12,916 nt of DNA from Lachnospiraceae bacterium UBA1755 (GTDB taxonomy: Bacteria; Bacillota; Clostridia; Lachnospirales; Lachnospiraceae): contig DCHJ01000049.1 of the NCBI GenBank assembly GCA_002314805.1, positions 1-12,916 on the forward strand, written 5' to 3'. The notes beneath the pieces are model-generated. The model made no database searches, had not been told where the DNA came from, and was given only the letters and a program-made list of their open reading frames with translations. The position numbers and the translations under genes are program-made. Shown in pieces: positions 6,322 through 12,198 of this stretch. How positions within the stretch are numbered: the first letter of the stretch is position 1; each line of letters starts with the position of its first letter.

Positions 6322-6877
6322 AAAGGACATTGGGGTCGATCATCGATACGTCATAGACAGGAATGAAGGTTCCTGTCTTTTTTGTATATGCGGTGCGGGC
6401 TGTAGCCTGTACCCGGGCAGATCTGTCAACGAACCCGCTGACTGATTTATGATAGGCCTGATCCTCCGCAGGCAGATAATAATAATTTTTATAATCCTTA
6501 TAAAAATGCTTCAGCTCACCTGTGTATCGCGGAATACCTGCCATGCAGCTCCCTATATCAAGACCCATATCAATGAGCTCCTCCATGCAGTCGCAAAGGG
6601 GTCTTACGTCAGAGGGCTCAGGCTTTATGCCGTATTCTGCGCAGCACTCCATGAGGTAGTTAAGGGCAAAGGAATTATTGTAAACGAGGGTGCGCATGGA
6701 GAGTCTTTCGCAGAGCCGGGTGAGAGCAAGTCTTTCATTTTCAAGGGAAGCTATGTCCTCGGTCTGTACATCAAAAGAACTGCCCTCGTAAAGCTCGACG
6801 GTAATGATGGTTTTTATCTGCGAACTGAGCGGGGAACGCCCGGTGGCAGTCAGATTTACAAAAAGCCCGCTGGTCAT
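6206..6877 (-). CDS. DnaQ-like exonuclease-fold protein lacking catalytic residues
   Basis: This 223-residue product looks like a DEDD 3'-5' exonuclease (RNase H fold) by spacing of motifs. FVNLTATGRSPLSSQIKTII at about residues 6-25 matches the Exo I pattern DxETTG, but has N8 and T10 in place of Asp and Glu. LVYNNSFALNYL at 64-75 matches Exo II (NxxFD), but A71 replaces Asp. YHKSVSG at 142-148 matches Exo III (HxAxxD): H143 is kept and G148 replaces Asp. If the alignment is right, every catalytic acid is gone. The ATG at 6877 has no Shine-Dalgarno site, and a TATAAT box ends only eight bases before it, so the mRNA may be leaderless. Its 3' end overlaps the DUF5662 gene by 116 bp (last 38 codons or so) and contains the plus-strand terminator in reverse. 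It may be a decaying gene or a non-catalytic binding protein. Confidence 0.58.
   Translation of the reverse strand: MTSGLFVNLTATGRSPLSSQIKTIITVELYEGSSFDVQTEDIASLENERLALTRLCERLSMRTLVYNNSFALNYLMECCAEYGIKPEPSDVRPLCDCMEELIDMGLDIGSCMAGIPRYTGELKHFYKDYKNYYYLPAEDQAYHKSVSGFVDRSARVQATARTAYTKKTGTFIPVYDVSMIDPNVLFSKDYGSGVFYTLPQYLDLNNLKVISSYMFCPHKHPDA
6356..6383 (+). terminator. Strong intrinsic terminator of the AI-2E operon
   Basis: A perfect 8-bp stem, GACAGGAA (6356-6363) with TTCCTGTC (6370-6377), has a six-base loop and is followed by six T residues (6378-6383). It lies 35 bp after the DUF5662 stop. It works only on the plus strand and sits inside the coding sequence of the opposing gene. Confidence 0.88.
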
Positions 6878-6884
6878 GCCATCT

Positions 6885-6890
6885 ATTATA
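6885..6890 (-). promoter_or_regulatory. -10 box of the minus-strand exonuclease-like gene
   Basis: A consensus TATAAT on the minus strand occupies 6890-6885. A start about seven bases on would fall at or just before the ATG at 6877. No good -35 box is visible at the right distance. It forms the left arm of an inverted repeat with the ruvA -10 box. Confidence 0.45.
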
Positions 6891-6908
6891 TCGCTTGATT
6901 TGGAATTA

Positions 6909-6917
6909 TGATATAAT
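6909..6917 (+). promoter_or_regulatory. Extended -10 promoter of ruvA
   Basis: TGATATAAT (6909-6917) is a perfect extended -10 element (TGnTATAAT), which can work without a -35 box; none of quality is seen. The start would be near 6924. The RBS GAGGT at 6928-6932 follows, so the ruvA leader is very short. Confidence 0.65.
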
Positions 6918-6940
6918 CAATCCGAATGAGGTAAAAAACG

Positions 6941-7537
6941 ATGATTTCTTTTGTAAAGGGTATACTGGCTGAGGTGCTGGATGGCAGTGTGGTGGTAGAA
7001 ACGGGCGGATTTGGTATGGAGATAAGAGTGCCTTCTTCTGTCATGGAGCAGCTGCCGGGAATAGGCGAAGAGGTAAAGATGTATACATATTTCCGGGTCA
7101 GTGAGGATGCGATGAGTCTGTATGGCTTTAATACGAGACGCGATCTGGAGATGTTTGAGCAGCTGATAGGTGTAAACGGCATCGGACCTAAAGGGGCACT
7201 GGCTATCCTCAGCACGATGAGTCCGGATGATCTGCGCATGGCGATCATGGCAGGTGATGATAAGACGATCCAGTCGGCACCGGGCATAGGCGCCAGAACT
7301 GCGCAGCGGGTGATCCTTGATCTGAAGGATAAGATCAGGATAGAGGATGTGATCAGATCTGCATATGATGGGGCAGTGAGGAAAACGTCTGCGGGAAATC
7401 CTGATGCGCTGGAAGCTATTGAAGCGCTGGTCAGCCTGGGCTATGGCAGGACGGAAGCCGCACGTGTGGTAAGAAGTATCGGGACGGAAGGACTTACAGC
7501 AGATCAGATACTGAAGGAAGCACTGCGGAGCATGTGA
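6941..7537 (+). CDS. ruvA: Holliday junction branch migration protein RuvA
   Basis: RuvA binds four-way DNA junctions as a tetramer or octamer and loads the RuvB motor for branch migration in recombination and fork repair. The protein has 198 residues, the usual length. The OB-fold domain I covers about 1-63 (MISFVKGILAEV; YFRVSEDAMSLYGF). Two helix-hairpin-helix motifs are LIGVNGIGPKGALAIL (75-90) and IQSAPGIGARTAQRVILDLK (110-129). Domain III (about 154-198), which contacts RuvB, contains EALVSLGYGRTEAARVV. The start is set by GAGGT at 6928-6932, eight bases upstream. ruvC is not next to it. ruvB follows after an unusually long 311-bp spacer carrying tandem repeats, yet no terminator is seen, so both are probably cotranscribed. 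Confidence 0.97.
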   Translation: MISFVKGILAEVLDGSVVVETGGFGMEIRVPSSVMEQLPGIGEEVKMYTYFRVSEDAMSLYGFNTRRDLEMFEQLIGVNGIGPKGALAILSTMSPDDLRMAIMAGDDKTIQSAPGIGARTAQRVILDLKDKIRIEDVIRSAYDGAVRKTSAGNPDALEAIEALVSLGYGRTEAARVVRSIGTEGLTADQILKEALRSM

Positions 7538-7538
7538 G

Positions 7539-7772
7539 CCGGATAAGCGACAGATGCGGACTATGTACGCGGCCGCGGGAGGAACGTATCAGGCGGTATG
7601 AATCCGGGTGGATGACAGATGTGGTATGTACGCGGCTGTAGGCGGAGCTTATCAGGCGGTGTGAAGTCGTGTGGATGACAGATTTGGTATGTACGCGGCT
7701 GTAGGCGGAACGTATCAGGCGGTGTGAATCCGGGTGGATGACAGATGTAGTATGTACGCGGCTGCGGGCAGC
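7539..7772. repeat. Tandem array with 63-bp unit between ruvA and ruvB
   Basis: Three full units start at 7565, 7628 and 7691 with GTACGCGG, at an exact 63-bp period. A truncated fourth begins at 7754 and diverges after about 18 bases. A degenerate partial unit (7539-7564) joins the array to the ruvA stop. Units differ by several substitutions but no indels, so the array is not very recent. Each unit holds a 12-codon frame, ATG to TGA (7563-7601, 7626-7664, 7689-7727), without a ribosome binding site. There are no unique spacers, so it is not CRISPR. The rest of the 311-bp gap (7773-7848) holds only the ruvB ribosome binding site. Confidence 0.92.
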
Positions 7773-7848
7773 AGCAATCCGCATATGAAGCACGATGCAT
7801 GCCGGGACAGGACCGACACAGAAAATAAAGTGTTTTCAGGGAGAGTGA

Positions 7849-8859
7849 ATGGGAAGAAGTATCATTACAACTGATATGACCAATGAAGACAAGGTCAATG
7901 ATCTGAATCTGCGTCCTCAGCATTTTGAGGATTACATTGGTCAGAGAAAGATAAAGGATAATCTCAGGATATATATCGATGCGGCAAAGCAGCGCGGTGA
8001 GACTCTGGACCATGTGCTGTTTTACGGTCCTCCGGGGCTTGGCAAGACGACACTTGCGGGCATCATCGCCAATGAGATGGGAGTAAAGATCAAGGTCACA
8101 TCCGGACCGGCTATCGATAAGCCCGGCGATATGGCATCCATCCTTACCAAGCTCAACGAAGGCGATGTGCTCTTTATCGATGAGATACACAGACTCAACC
8201 GGCAGGTGGAGGAGGTGCTTTATCCCGCGATGGAGGACTACGCCGTTGATATACTTATCGGCAAGGAGGCCGGGGCAAGGAGCATCCATATGGAGCTGCC
8301 GAAATTCACACTTGTAGGCGCGACGACGAGAGCAGGACTTCTGAGCGCGCCGCTTCGCGACCGGTTCGGCGTGGTACAGAAGCTTGAGTTCTATTCACCT
8401 AAGGAGCTGGAGGAGATAATCAACCGGTCTGCCGATGTATTCGGGGTAAAGATGGATCCGACCGGAGCTGCCGAGATCGCAAGGAGAAGCCGCGGCACAC
8501 CGAGACTTGCCAACAGGCTCCTGAAAAGAGTGAGGGATTTTGCCCAGGTAAAATATGACGGAATAATTACCGAAGAGGTAGCGGACTATGCACTTGATGT
8601 GCTGGATGTGGACAAGCTCGGTCTTGACCAGAACGACAGGAATTATCTGGAGATGATCATCAGCAAGTTTAAGGGAGGACCTGTAGGTATCGATACTCTG
8701 GCAGCAGCACTCAGTGAGGATGCAGGTACTCTGGAGGATGTTTATGAGCCGTACCTGCTTATGAACGGACTTATCAACCGCACCCCCCGTGGGCGCGTTG
8801 CAACGGAAAATGCATATCGGCATCTCGGACTGGCATATCAGGCAAGGCTGGATGTCTGA
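7849..8859 (+). CDS. ruvB: Holliday junction branch migration helicase RuvB
   Basis: RuvB is the AAA+ hexameric motor that pumps DNA through RuvA-bound Holliday junctions. The 336-residue length is normal. Walker A GPPGLGKTT is at 60-68, Walker B LFIDEIH at 108-114, sensor 1 GATT at 157-160 and the arginine-finger region LRDRFG at 169-174. Sensor 2 (GTPRLANRLLKRVRD) is at 216-230. The winged-helix DNA-binding domain, from about 259, has the family signature LEDVYEPYLLMNG...RTPRGR. The ATG at 7849 has AGGGAG at 7838-7843. Translation cannot be directly coupled to ruvA because of the repeat array. A hairpin follows the stop, but without a U-run. Confidence 0.98.
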   Translation: MGRSIITTDMTNEDKVNDLNLRPQHFEDYIGQRKIKDNLRIYIDAAKQRGETLDHVLFYGPPGLGKTTLAGIIANEMGVKIKVTSGPAIDKPGDMASILTKLNEGDVLFIDEIHRLNRQVEEVLYPAMEDYAVDILIGKEAGARSIHMELPKFTLVGATTRAGLLSAPLRDRFGVVQKLEFYSPKELEEIINRSADVFGVKMDPTGAAEIARRSRGTPRLANRLLKRVRDFAQVKYDGIITEEVADYALDVLDVDKLGLDQNDRNYLEMIISKFKGGPVGIDTLAAALSEDAGTLEDVYEPYLLMNGLINRTPRGRVATENAYRHLGLAYQARLDV

Positions 8860-8871
8860 ACCGGCAGACCG

Positions 8872-8888
8872 CTGTCTGTAACAGACAG
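8872..8888 (+). repeat. Hairpin after ruvB
   Basis: A perfect 7-bp stem with a TAA loop starts 12 bases after the ruvB stop. Without a T-run it is unlikely to be a full terminator. It may stabilise the ruvAB mRNA 3' end or be a remnant. Confidence 0.5.
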
Positions 8889-9045
8889 TCCGATACTGCA
8901 GCTGCTCCGTTGACGCCGACAGCTCCTGCCGCACCTGCTGCCGCAGCCGAAGAGGAACGGCAGCTGTCAGAGGCTGGCACAGCATGTCACTACTCAGTAA
9001 TGTTTCCCGGATCGGAAATAGTGATACCGGTCCTGTACCTGATAC

Positions 9046-9092
9046 AAAACCGATATCAAGGGAAAAACCGATACTGAGGGAAAAACCGATCC
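9046..9092. repeat. Three degenerate 18-bp tandem units
   Basis: AAAACCGAT recurs at an exact 18-bp step (CC at 9050, 9068 and 9086), with AAGGG or GAGGG between. In one frame it reads KPISREKPILREKPI. The context suggests non-coding DNA. Confidence 0.6.
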
Positions 9093-9170
9093 ACAGCATC
9101 TCAAACAGCACAGCCGGACCTGTCGAGAAGGTAAAGAATGGCTATGACTATATAAAACGAGGAAGAAAAG

Positions 9171-10484
9171 ATGATCGAATTACTGGCTCCGGCGGGCTCA
9201 TACGAAAGCCTCAGGGCTGCAGTCAATGCAGGAGCCGATGCAGTTTATATGGGCGGTACCAGATTCGGTGCCAGGGCCTATGCTGACAATCCCGAAACAG
9301 ACCGCTTCATCGAGGGACTCACCTATGCCCATCGTTACAAAGTCAGGGTCTACATGACAGTGAACACCTTGTTCAAGCCCTGTGAGCTCGAAGAGCTCAC
9401 AGACTTCATCCGTCCCTATTACGAAGCCGGGGTGGACGCCGTACTGGTTCAGGACCTGGGAGCGCTGCGCATATTGAGAGAGAACTATCCGGATCTTGAC
9501 CTTCACGCCAGTACGCAGATGACTGTCGCCAATTCATATTCTGCAGGACTCCTTAAGGAAGCCGGGATCACAAGAGTGGTGCCTGCGCGGGAGCTTTCGC
9601 TGGCAGAGATAAGTAAGATAAAGAAGGAAGCAGACATAGAGGTCGAGACCTTTGTCCACGGGGCATTATGCTATTGCTATTCAGGCCAGTGCCTTATGAG
9701 CTCGCTGATCGGAGGACGCAGCGGCAACAGGGGACGCTGTGCTCAGCCATGCAGACTGGAATACGGACTTGCGGGTGCGCATTCCGGAGATCCGTTTTCT
9801 CTTATGAGTCTCAAAGACCTCTGTTCCATTGAACTGCTGCCCAGACTTGCGCAGGCAGGTATAGATTCCTTCAAGATCGAGGGCCGCATGAAATCACCAA
9901 GATACACCGCAGGTGTTACCGAGGTATGGCGCAAGTATATCGATCTGTATGAGCGGGAAGGCGCAGAGGGCTATCACGTGGAGCCAAAGGACCGGCAGAT
10001 GCTCAGCAGTCTCTATGACAGGGGAGGCTTCACGGACGGTTATTACTTTAAATATAACGGGCCGGATATGATGGCCAGGGAAGAACGCAGAGACAGATTC
10101 GGTCAGAATGAAGACCTGTATGCATATTTGGATGACAGGTATGTCAATGCGGTAAGAAAGATCCCGATCCGGGGAGCTGCCGTCATCAGAAGCGACCGCA
10201 GCATACATATGAGTGCAATTGCGCAGGGATATAAGCCATGTGCGGTCAAGGCGGACAGACCGGATAAGGCGGTCAGGCGCGCACTCACGGAAGCAGACAT
10301 CAGGAAGCAGCTTGAAAAGACCGGCGGTACCTTCTTTGAATGGGAGGACCTGACTATCGACACCGACGGAGAATGCTTTGTACCCATCGGAGCATTGAAT
10401 GAAATGAGAAGGACAGTACTTGGTGCACTTCAGGATGAGATCGACAGTGCAGGCAGACGTACAAAAGGAAGAATTAAAGAATGA
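9171..10484 (+). CDS. U32 family peptidase, N-terminal part with DUF3656
   Basis: This is a 437-residue U32 family protein. U32 members are named as collagenase-like peptidases, but several characterised ones act in RNA hydroxylation or ubiquinone hydroxylation and bind Fe-S clusters. The N-terminal barrel opens with ELLAPAGSYESLRAAVNAGA (3-22). The family signature is FVHGALCYCYSGQC (161-174) and NRGRCAQPCR (186-195). C167, C174, C190 and C194 are the likely cluster ligands. From about 290 a DUF3656-like region follows, with IRKQLEKTGGTFF and a PIGALNEMRR segment. The ATG at 9171 has GAGGAAG at 9159-9165. Its TGA overlaps the next ATG as ATGA, and the next protein carries what is usually the C-terminal third of the same polypeptide in relatives. 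The gene is therefore a split form. RlhA- or TrhP-like tRNA/rRNA modification is possible but not shown. Confidence 0.88.
   Translation: MIELLAPAGSYESLRAAVNAGADAVYMGGTRFGARAYADNPETDRFIEGLTYAHRYKVRVYMTVNTLFKPCELEELTDFIRPYYEAGVDAVLVQDLGALRILRENYPDLDLHASTQMTVANSYSAGLLKEAGITRVVPARELSLAEISKIKKEADIEVETFVHGALCYCYSGQCLMSSLIGGRSGNRGRCAQPCRLEYGLAGAHSGDPFSLMSLKDLCSIELLPRLAQAGIDSFKIEGRMKSPRYTAGVTEVWRKYIDLYEREGAEGYHVEPKDRQMLSSLYDRGGFTDGYYFKYNGPDMMAREERRDRFGQNEDLYAYLDDRYVNAVRKIPIRGAAVIRSDRSIHMSAIAQGYKPCAVKADRPDKAVRRALTEADIRKQLEKTGGTFFEWEDLTIDTDGECFVPIGALNEMRRTVLGALQDEIDSAGRRTKGRIKE
9380..9402 (+). repeat. 10-bp inverted repeat within the U32 gene
   Basis: CTGTGAGCTC (9380-9389) and GAGCTCACAG (9393-9402) are perfect arms around a GAA loop, encoding CELEELTD. 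The mRNA could form a very stable hairpin, or the site could bind a dimeric protein. Chance from codon choice is likely. Confidence 0.55.
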
Positions 10485-11236
10485 ATCTGAATGTTCTGTG
10501 CAACAGTGATGAACAGCTCTATGCCGCATTATCAAATGAACAGGTAGATGAGATAATAGTCGAAGCTGACAGTACTGACAGGGCGGCGGCAAGGCTCTGT
10601 CACGAACAGGGCAAGCGTGCGGGTATCGCACTGCCCTACATATTCAGGGACGTGACTTATGTCAGCGTGGACGGCTTCGATGAGGTGTACGTGCGCTCTC
10701 TTGATGAACTGGCGTATTACAGGGGCAGATGTCTGGTCAGCGATTACGGGCTGTACTCCATGAATCAGGCAGCCGCAGACTGGCTCAGGGATAACGGTAT
10801 CACGAGAGTGACAGCTCCCGTCGAGCTTAATGAGCATGAATTGCGGGAGTTAAATCTGAGAGATAAGGAACTCATAGTATACGGACACATACCCATGATG
10901 GTCAGTGCTCAGTGCATACATAAGAATACTGCGGGCTGTGACAAGAGACCGGGCTTTACAGCCATTACCGACAGGACCGGAAAGACTCTTATGGCCGAGA
11001 ATAAATGCGCATACTGCTGCAATCTTATATATAATGCCAATCCGCTGAGTCTTGCGGGCGTATGGAATAAGGTACAGAAGCTGAATCCCGCATCAGTGAG
11101 GGTCAACCTTACCATCGAGGGGGAGGAAGAGGCTGCCGACATAATAAAGATATTTGCCGGAGCTCTTGCCGGCCGGTCAGTGGATGACCCGCCGACAGAC
11201 TATACAAGAGGGCATTTTACACGGGGAGTAGAATAA
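10481..11236 (+). CDS. U32 peptidase C-terminal part, separate gene
   Basis: This 251-residue protein matches the C-terminal third of long Lachnospiraceae U32 peptidases rather than a complete enzyme. The telling segment is YGHIPMMVSAQCIHKNTAGC (134-153), followed by DRTGK and NKCAYCCNLIYNANPLSL (175-191). The end, TRGHFTRGVE, is the usual terminus of the fused proteins. C145, C153, C176 and C179/C180 could bind a second metal or Fe-S centre. The ATG overlaps the upstream TGA as ATGA, so both parts are made in a coupled way and probably form one complex. No ribosome binding site of strength precedes it (AAGGAAG at 10466-10472 is modest). A -1 frameshift splitting an ancestral fused gene is the simplest origin. 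I see no terminator right after the stop other than the hairpin in the next repeat. Confidence 0.75.
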   Translation: MNLNVLCNSDEQLYAALSNEQVDEIIVEADSTDRAAARLCHEQGKRAGIALPYIFRDVTYVSVDGFDEVYVRSLDELAYYRGRCLVSDYGLYSMNQAAADWLRDNGITRVTAPVELNEHELRELNLRDKELIVYGHIPMMVSAQCIHKNTAGCDKRPGFTAITDRTGKTLMAENKCAYCCNLIYNANPLSLAGVWNKVQKLNPASVRVNLTIEGEEEAADIIKIFAGALAGRSVDDPPTDYTRGHFTRGVE

Positions 11237-11246
11237 TAAAGCCGTG

Positions 11247-11304
11247 CCATGCGCATAGCATTTCAGACCGCATATTTTTGAGAGGAATGTAGCGCTGACA
11301 GTAT
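11247..11304. repeat. Intergenic repeat copy A with hairpin and U-run
   Basis: This copy shares about 58 bp with copy B 104 bp downstream. ATGCG (11249-11253) pairs with CGCAT (11269-11273), followed by ATTTTT (11274-11279), like a weak terminator for the U32 genes. It also contains the palindromes ATGCGCAT and AGCGCT. Confidence 0.8.
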
Positions 11305-11350
11305 GAAGGGAATCCGGCATACGATACAGCAGGCGTTGAAAAAAGTAATA

Positions 11351-11409
11351 CCATGCGCATAGCATTTCAGACCGTGTATTTTTTGAGAGGATTGTAGCGC
11401 TGACGGCAT
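11351..11409. repeat. Intergenic repeat copy B with hairpin and U-run
   Basis: This second copy has a few substitutions and one extra T. The hairpin arm changes from CGCAT to CGTGT (11373-11377) but still pairs with ATGCG (11353-11357) through G-U pairs, and six T residues follow (11379-11384). Its last base is the first T of the downstream -35 box. Confidence 0.8.
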
Positions 11410-11437
11410 TGACGAGTATTTGACAAGATAATATAAT
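11409..11437 (+). promoter_or_regulatory. Sigma-A promoter of the Fe-S scaffold operon
   Basis: TTGACG (11409-11414), a 17-bp spacer and a consensus TATAAT (11432-11437) make the strongest promoter in the window. Transcription should start near 11444, giving a leader of about 36 nt with AAAAGGAGG at 11461-11469. Confidence 0.85.
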
Positions 11438-11479
11438 TAATAAGGTTAAGCATTTTTTACAAAAGGAGGACATTGCGTC

Positions 11480-12178
11480 ATGGCCATCATTTATTCAGAT
11501 GAAGTAAACAAGATGTGCAAGGTTAAACAGGGCGTGAACCACGGTGCTGCAGAGATTCCGGAGGAAGCATTATGGGTCAAGGCTAAAGATGTAAAGGATA
11601 TCAGTGGTTTTACACACGGTGTAGGCTGGTGTGCACCTCAGCAGGGTGCCTGCAAGCTCTCGCTCAATGTTAAGAACGGTGTTATCGAAGAGGCACTTGT
11701 AGAGACACTTGGATGTTCGGGTATGACACATTCAGCAGCTATGGCAGCTGAGATCCTGCCGGGAAGGACTATCCTCGAGGCTCTCAATACTGACCTTGTC
11801 TGCGACGCTATCAATACAGCAATGCGTGAGCTCTTCTTACAGATCGCGTATGGCAGGACACAGTCTGCATTTTCAGAGAACGGACTTACGGTAGGTGCAG
11901 GACTTGAGGATCTCGGCAAGGGACTCAGATCACAGGTCGGTACTATGTATGGCACAAGGAAGAAAGGTCCACGCTATCTTGAGATGGCAGAGGGCTATGT
12001 AACAGGGATCGCGCTTGACAAGAATAACGAGATCATCGGATACAAGTTCGTTAACCTTGGCAAGATGACTGACTTCATCAAGAAGGGTGATGATCCTAAC
12101 ACTGCATGGGAGAAGGCAAGCGGACAGTACGGTCGTGTTGCAGATGCAGTTAAGATTATCGATCCGCGTAAAGAATAA
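11480..12178 (+). CDS. NifU-like iron-sulfur cluster assembly scaffold protein
   Basis: This 232-residue protein resembles the IscU/NifU N-terminal scaffold family, in a longer form that I associate with Clostridia. Conserved cysteines are C13, C51 and C58 (GWCAPQQGAC), C79 in the scaffold motif LGCSGMTHSAAMAAE, and C108 (LVCDAINTAM). C79 sits as the first cluster cysteine of IscU does. GAGLEDLGKGLRSQVGTMYGT and the ending GRVADAVKIIDPR are typical of this branch. It has a strong promoter (11409-11437) and a near-perfect ribosome binding site. It is followed after 20 bp by a GGGtGRT gene, a pair I recall as conserved in Lachnospiraceae. No isc/suf genes are visible here, so the exact client or process is unknown. 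Codon choice is strongly biased, suggesting abundant protein. Confidence 0.88.
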   Translation: MAIIYSDEVNKMCKVKQGVNHGAAEIPEEALWVKAKDVKDISGFTHGVGWCAPQQGACKLSLNVKNGVIEEALVETLGCSGMTHSAAMAAEILPGRTILEALNTDLVCDAINTAMRELFLQIAYGRTQSAFSENGLTVGAGLEDLGKGLRSQVGTMYGTRKKGPRYLEMAEGYVTGIALDKNNEIIGYKFVNLGKMTDFIKKGDDPNTAWEKASGQYGRVADAVKIIDPRKE

Positions 12179-12198
12179 GGTGAAGGAGGAAAATTAAG

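Larger units (their letters stand above)
8860..9170. other. Non-coding spacer with inverted repeats and 18-bp repeats
   Basis: I see no convincing gene here. Right after ruvB is a 7-bp hairpin, CTGTCTG 8872-8878 with CAGACAG 8882-8888, without a T-run. A wider inverted repeat pairs CAGCTG-CT-CCGTT (8899-8911) with AACGG-CAGCTG (8956-8966). Between its arms one plus frame reads as an Ala/Pro-rich string (TAPAAPAAAAEEE), but it has no start and soon stops. Three 18-bp degenerate units containing AAAACCGAT lie at about 9046-9092. The final 20 bases hold TATATAAAA and the ribosome binding site of the U32 gene. It may be the relic of a lost gene or a leader. Confidence 0.45.

Noticed and set aside
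7563..7772. CRISPR array
   Set aside because: Units are contiguous with no unique spacers, and no cas genes are present.
7561..8289. Long minus-strand frame through the 63-bp array and the ruvB 5' half
   Set aside because: It is antisense to ruvB, and its length comes from the multiple-of-three repeat. It has no ribosome binding site and no recognisable domain.
8984..9286. Plus-strand frame of 100 codons before the U32 gene
   Set aside because: It has no ribosome binding site, overlaps the well-supported U32 start by more than 100 bases, and its sequence reflects the 18-bp repeats.
11420..11425. Consensus TTGACA as -35 box before the Fe-S operon
   Set aside because: It is only six bases from the TATAAT, and no -10 lies 17 bp downstream. 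The TTGACG at 11409 has the right spacing.
11177..11473. Minus-strand frame over the paired intergenic repeats
   Set aside because: The repeated peptide segments only mirror the DNA repeat. There is no start signal, and it overlaps the U32 C-terminal gene and the promoter.
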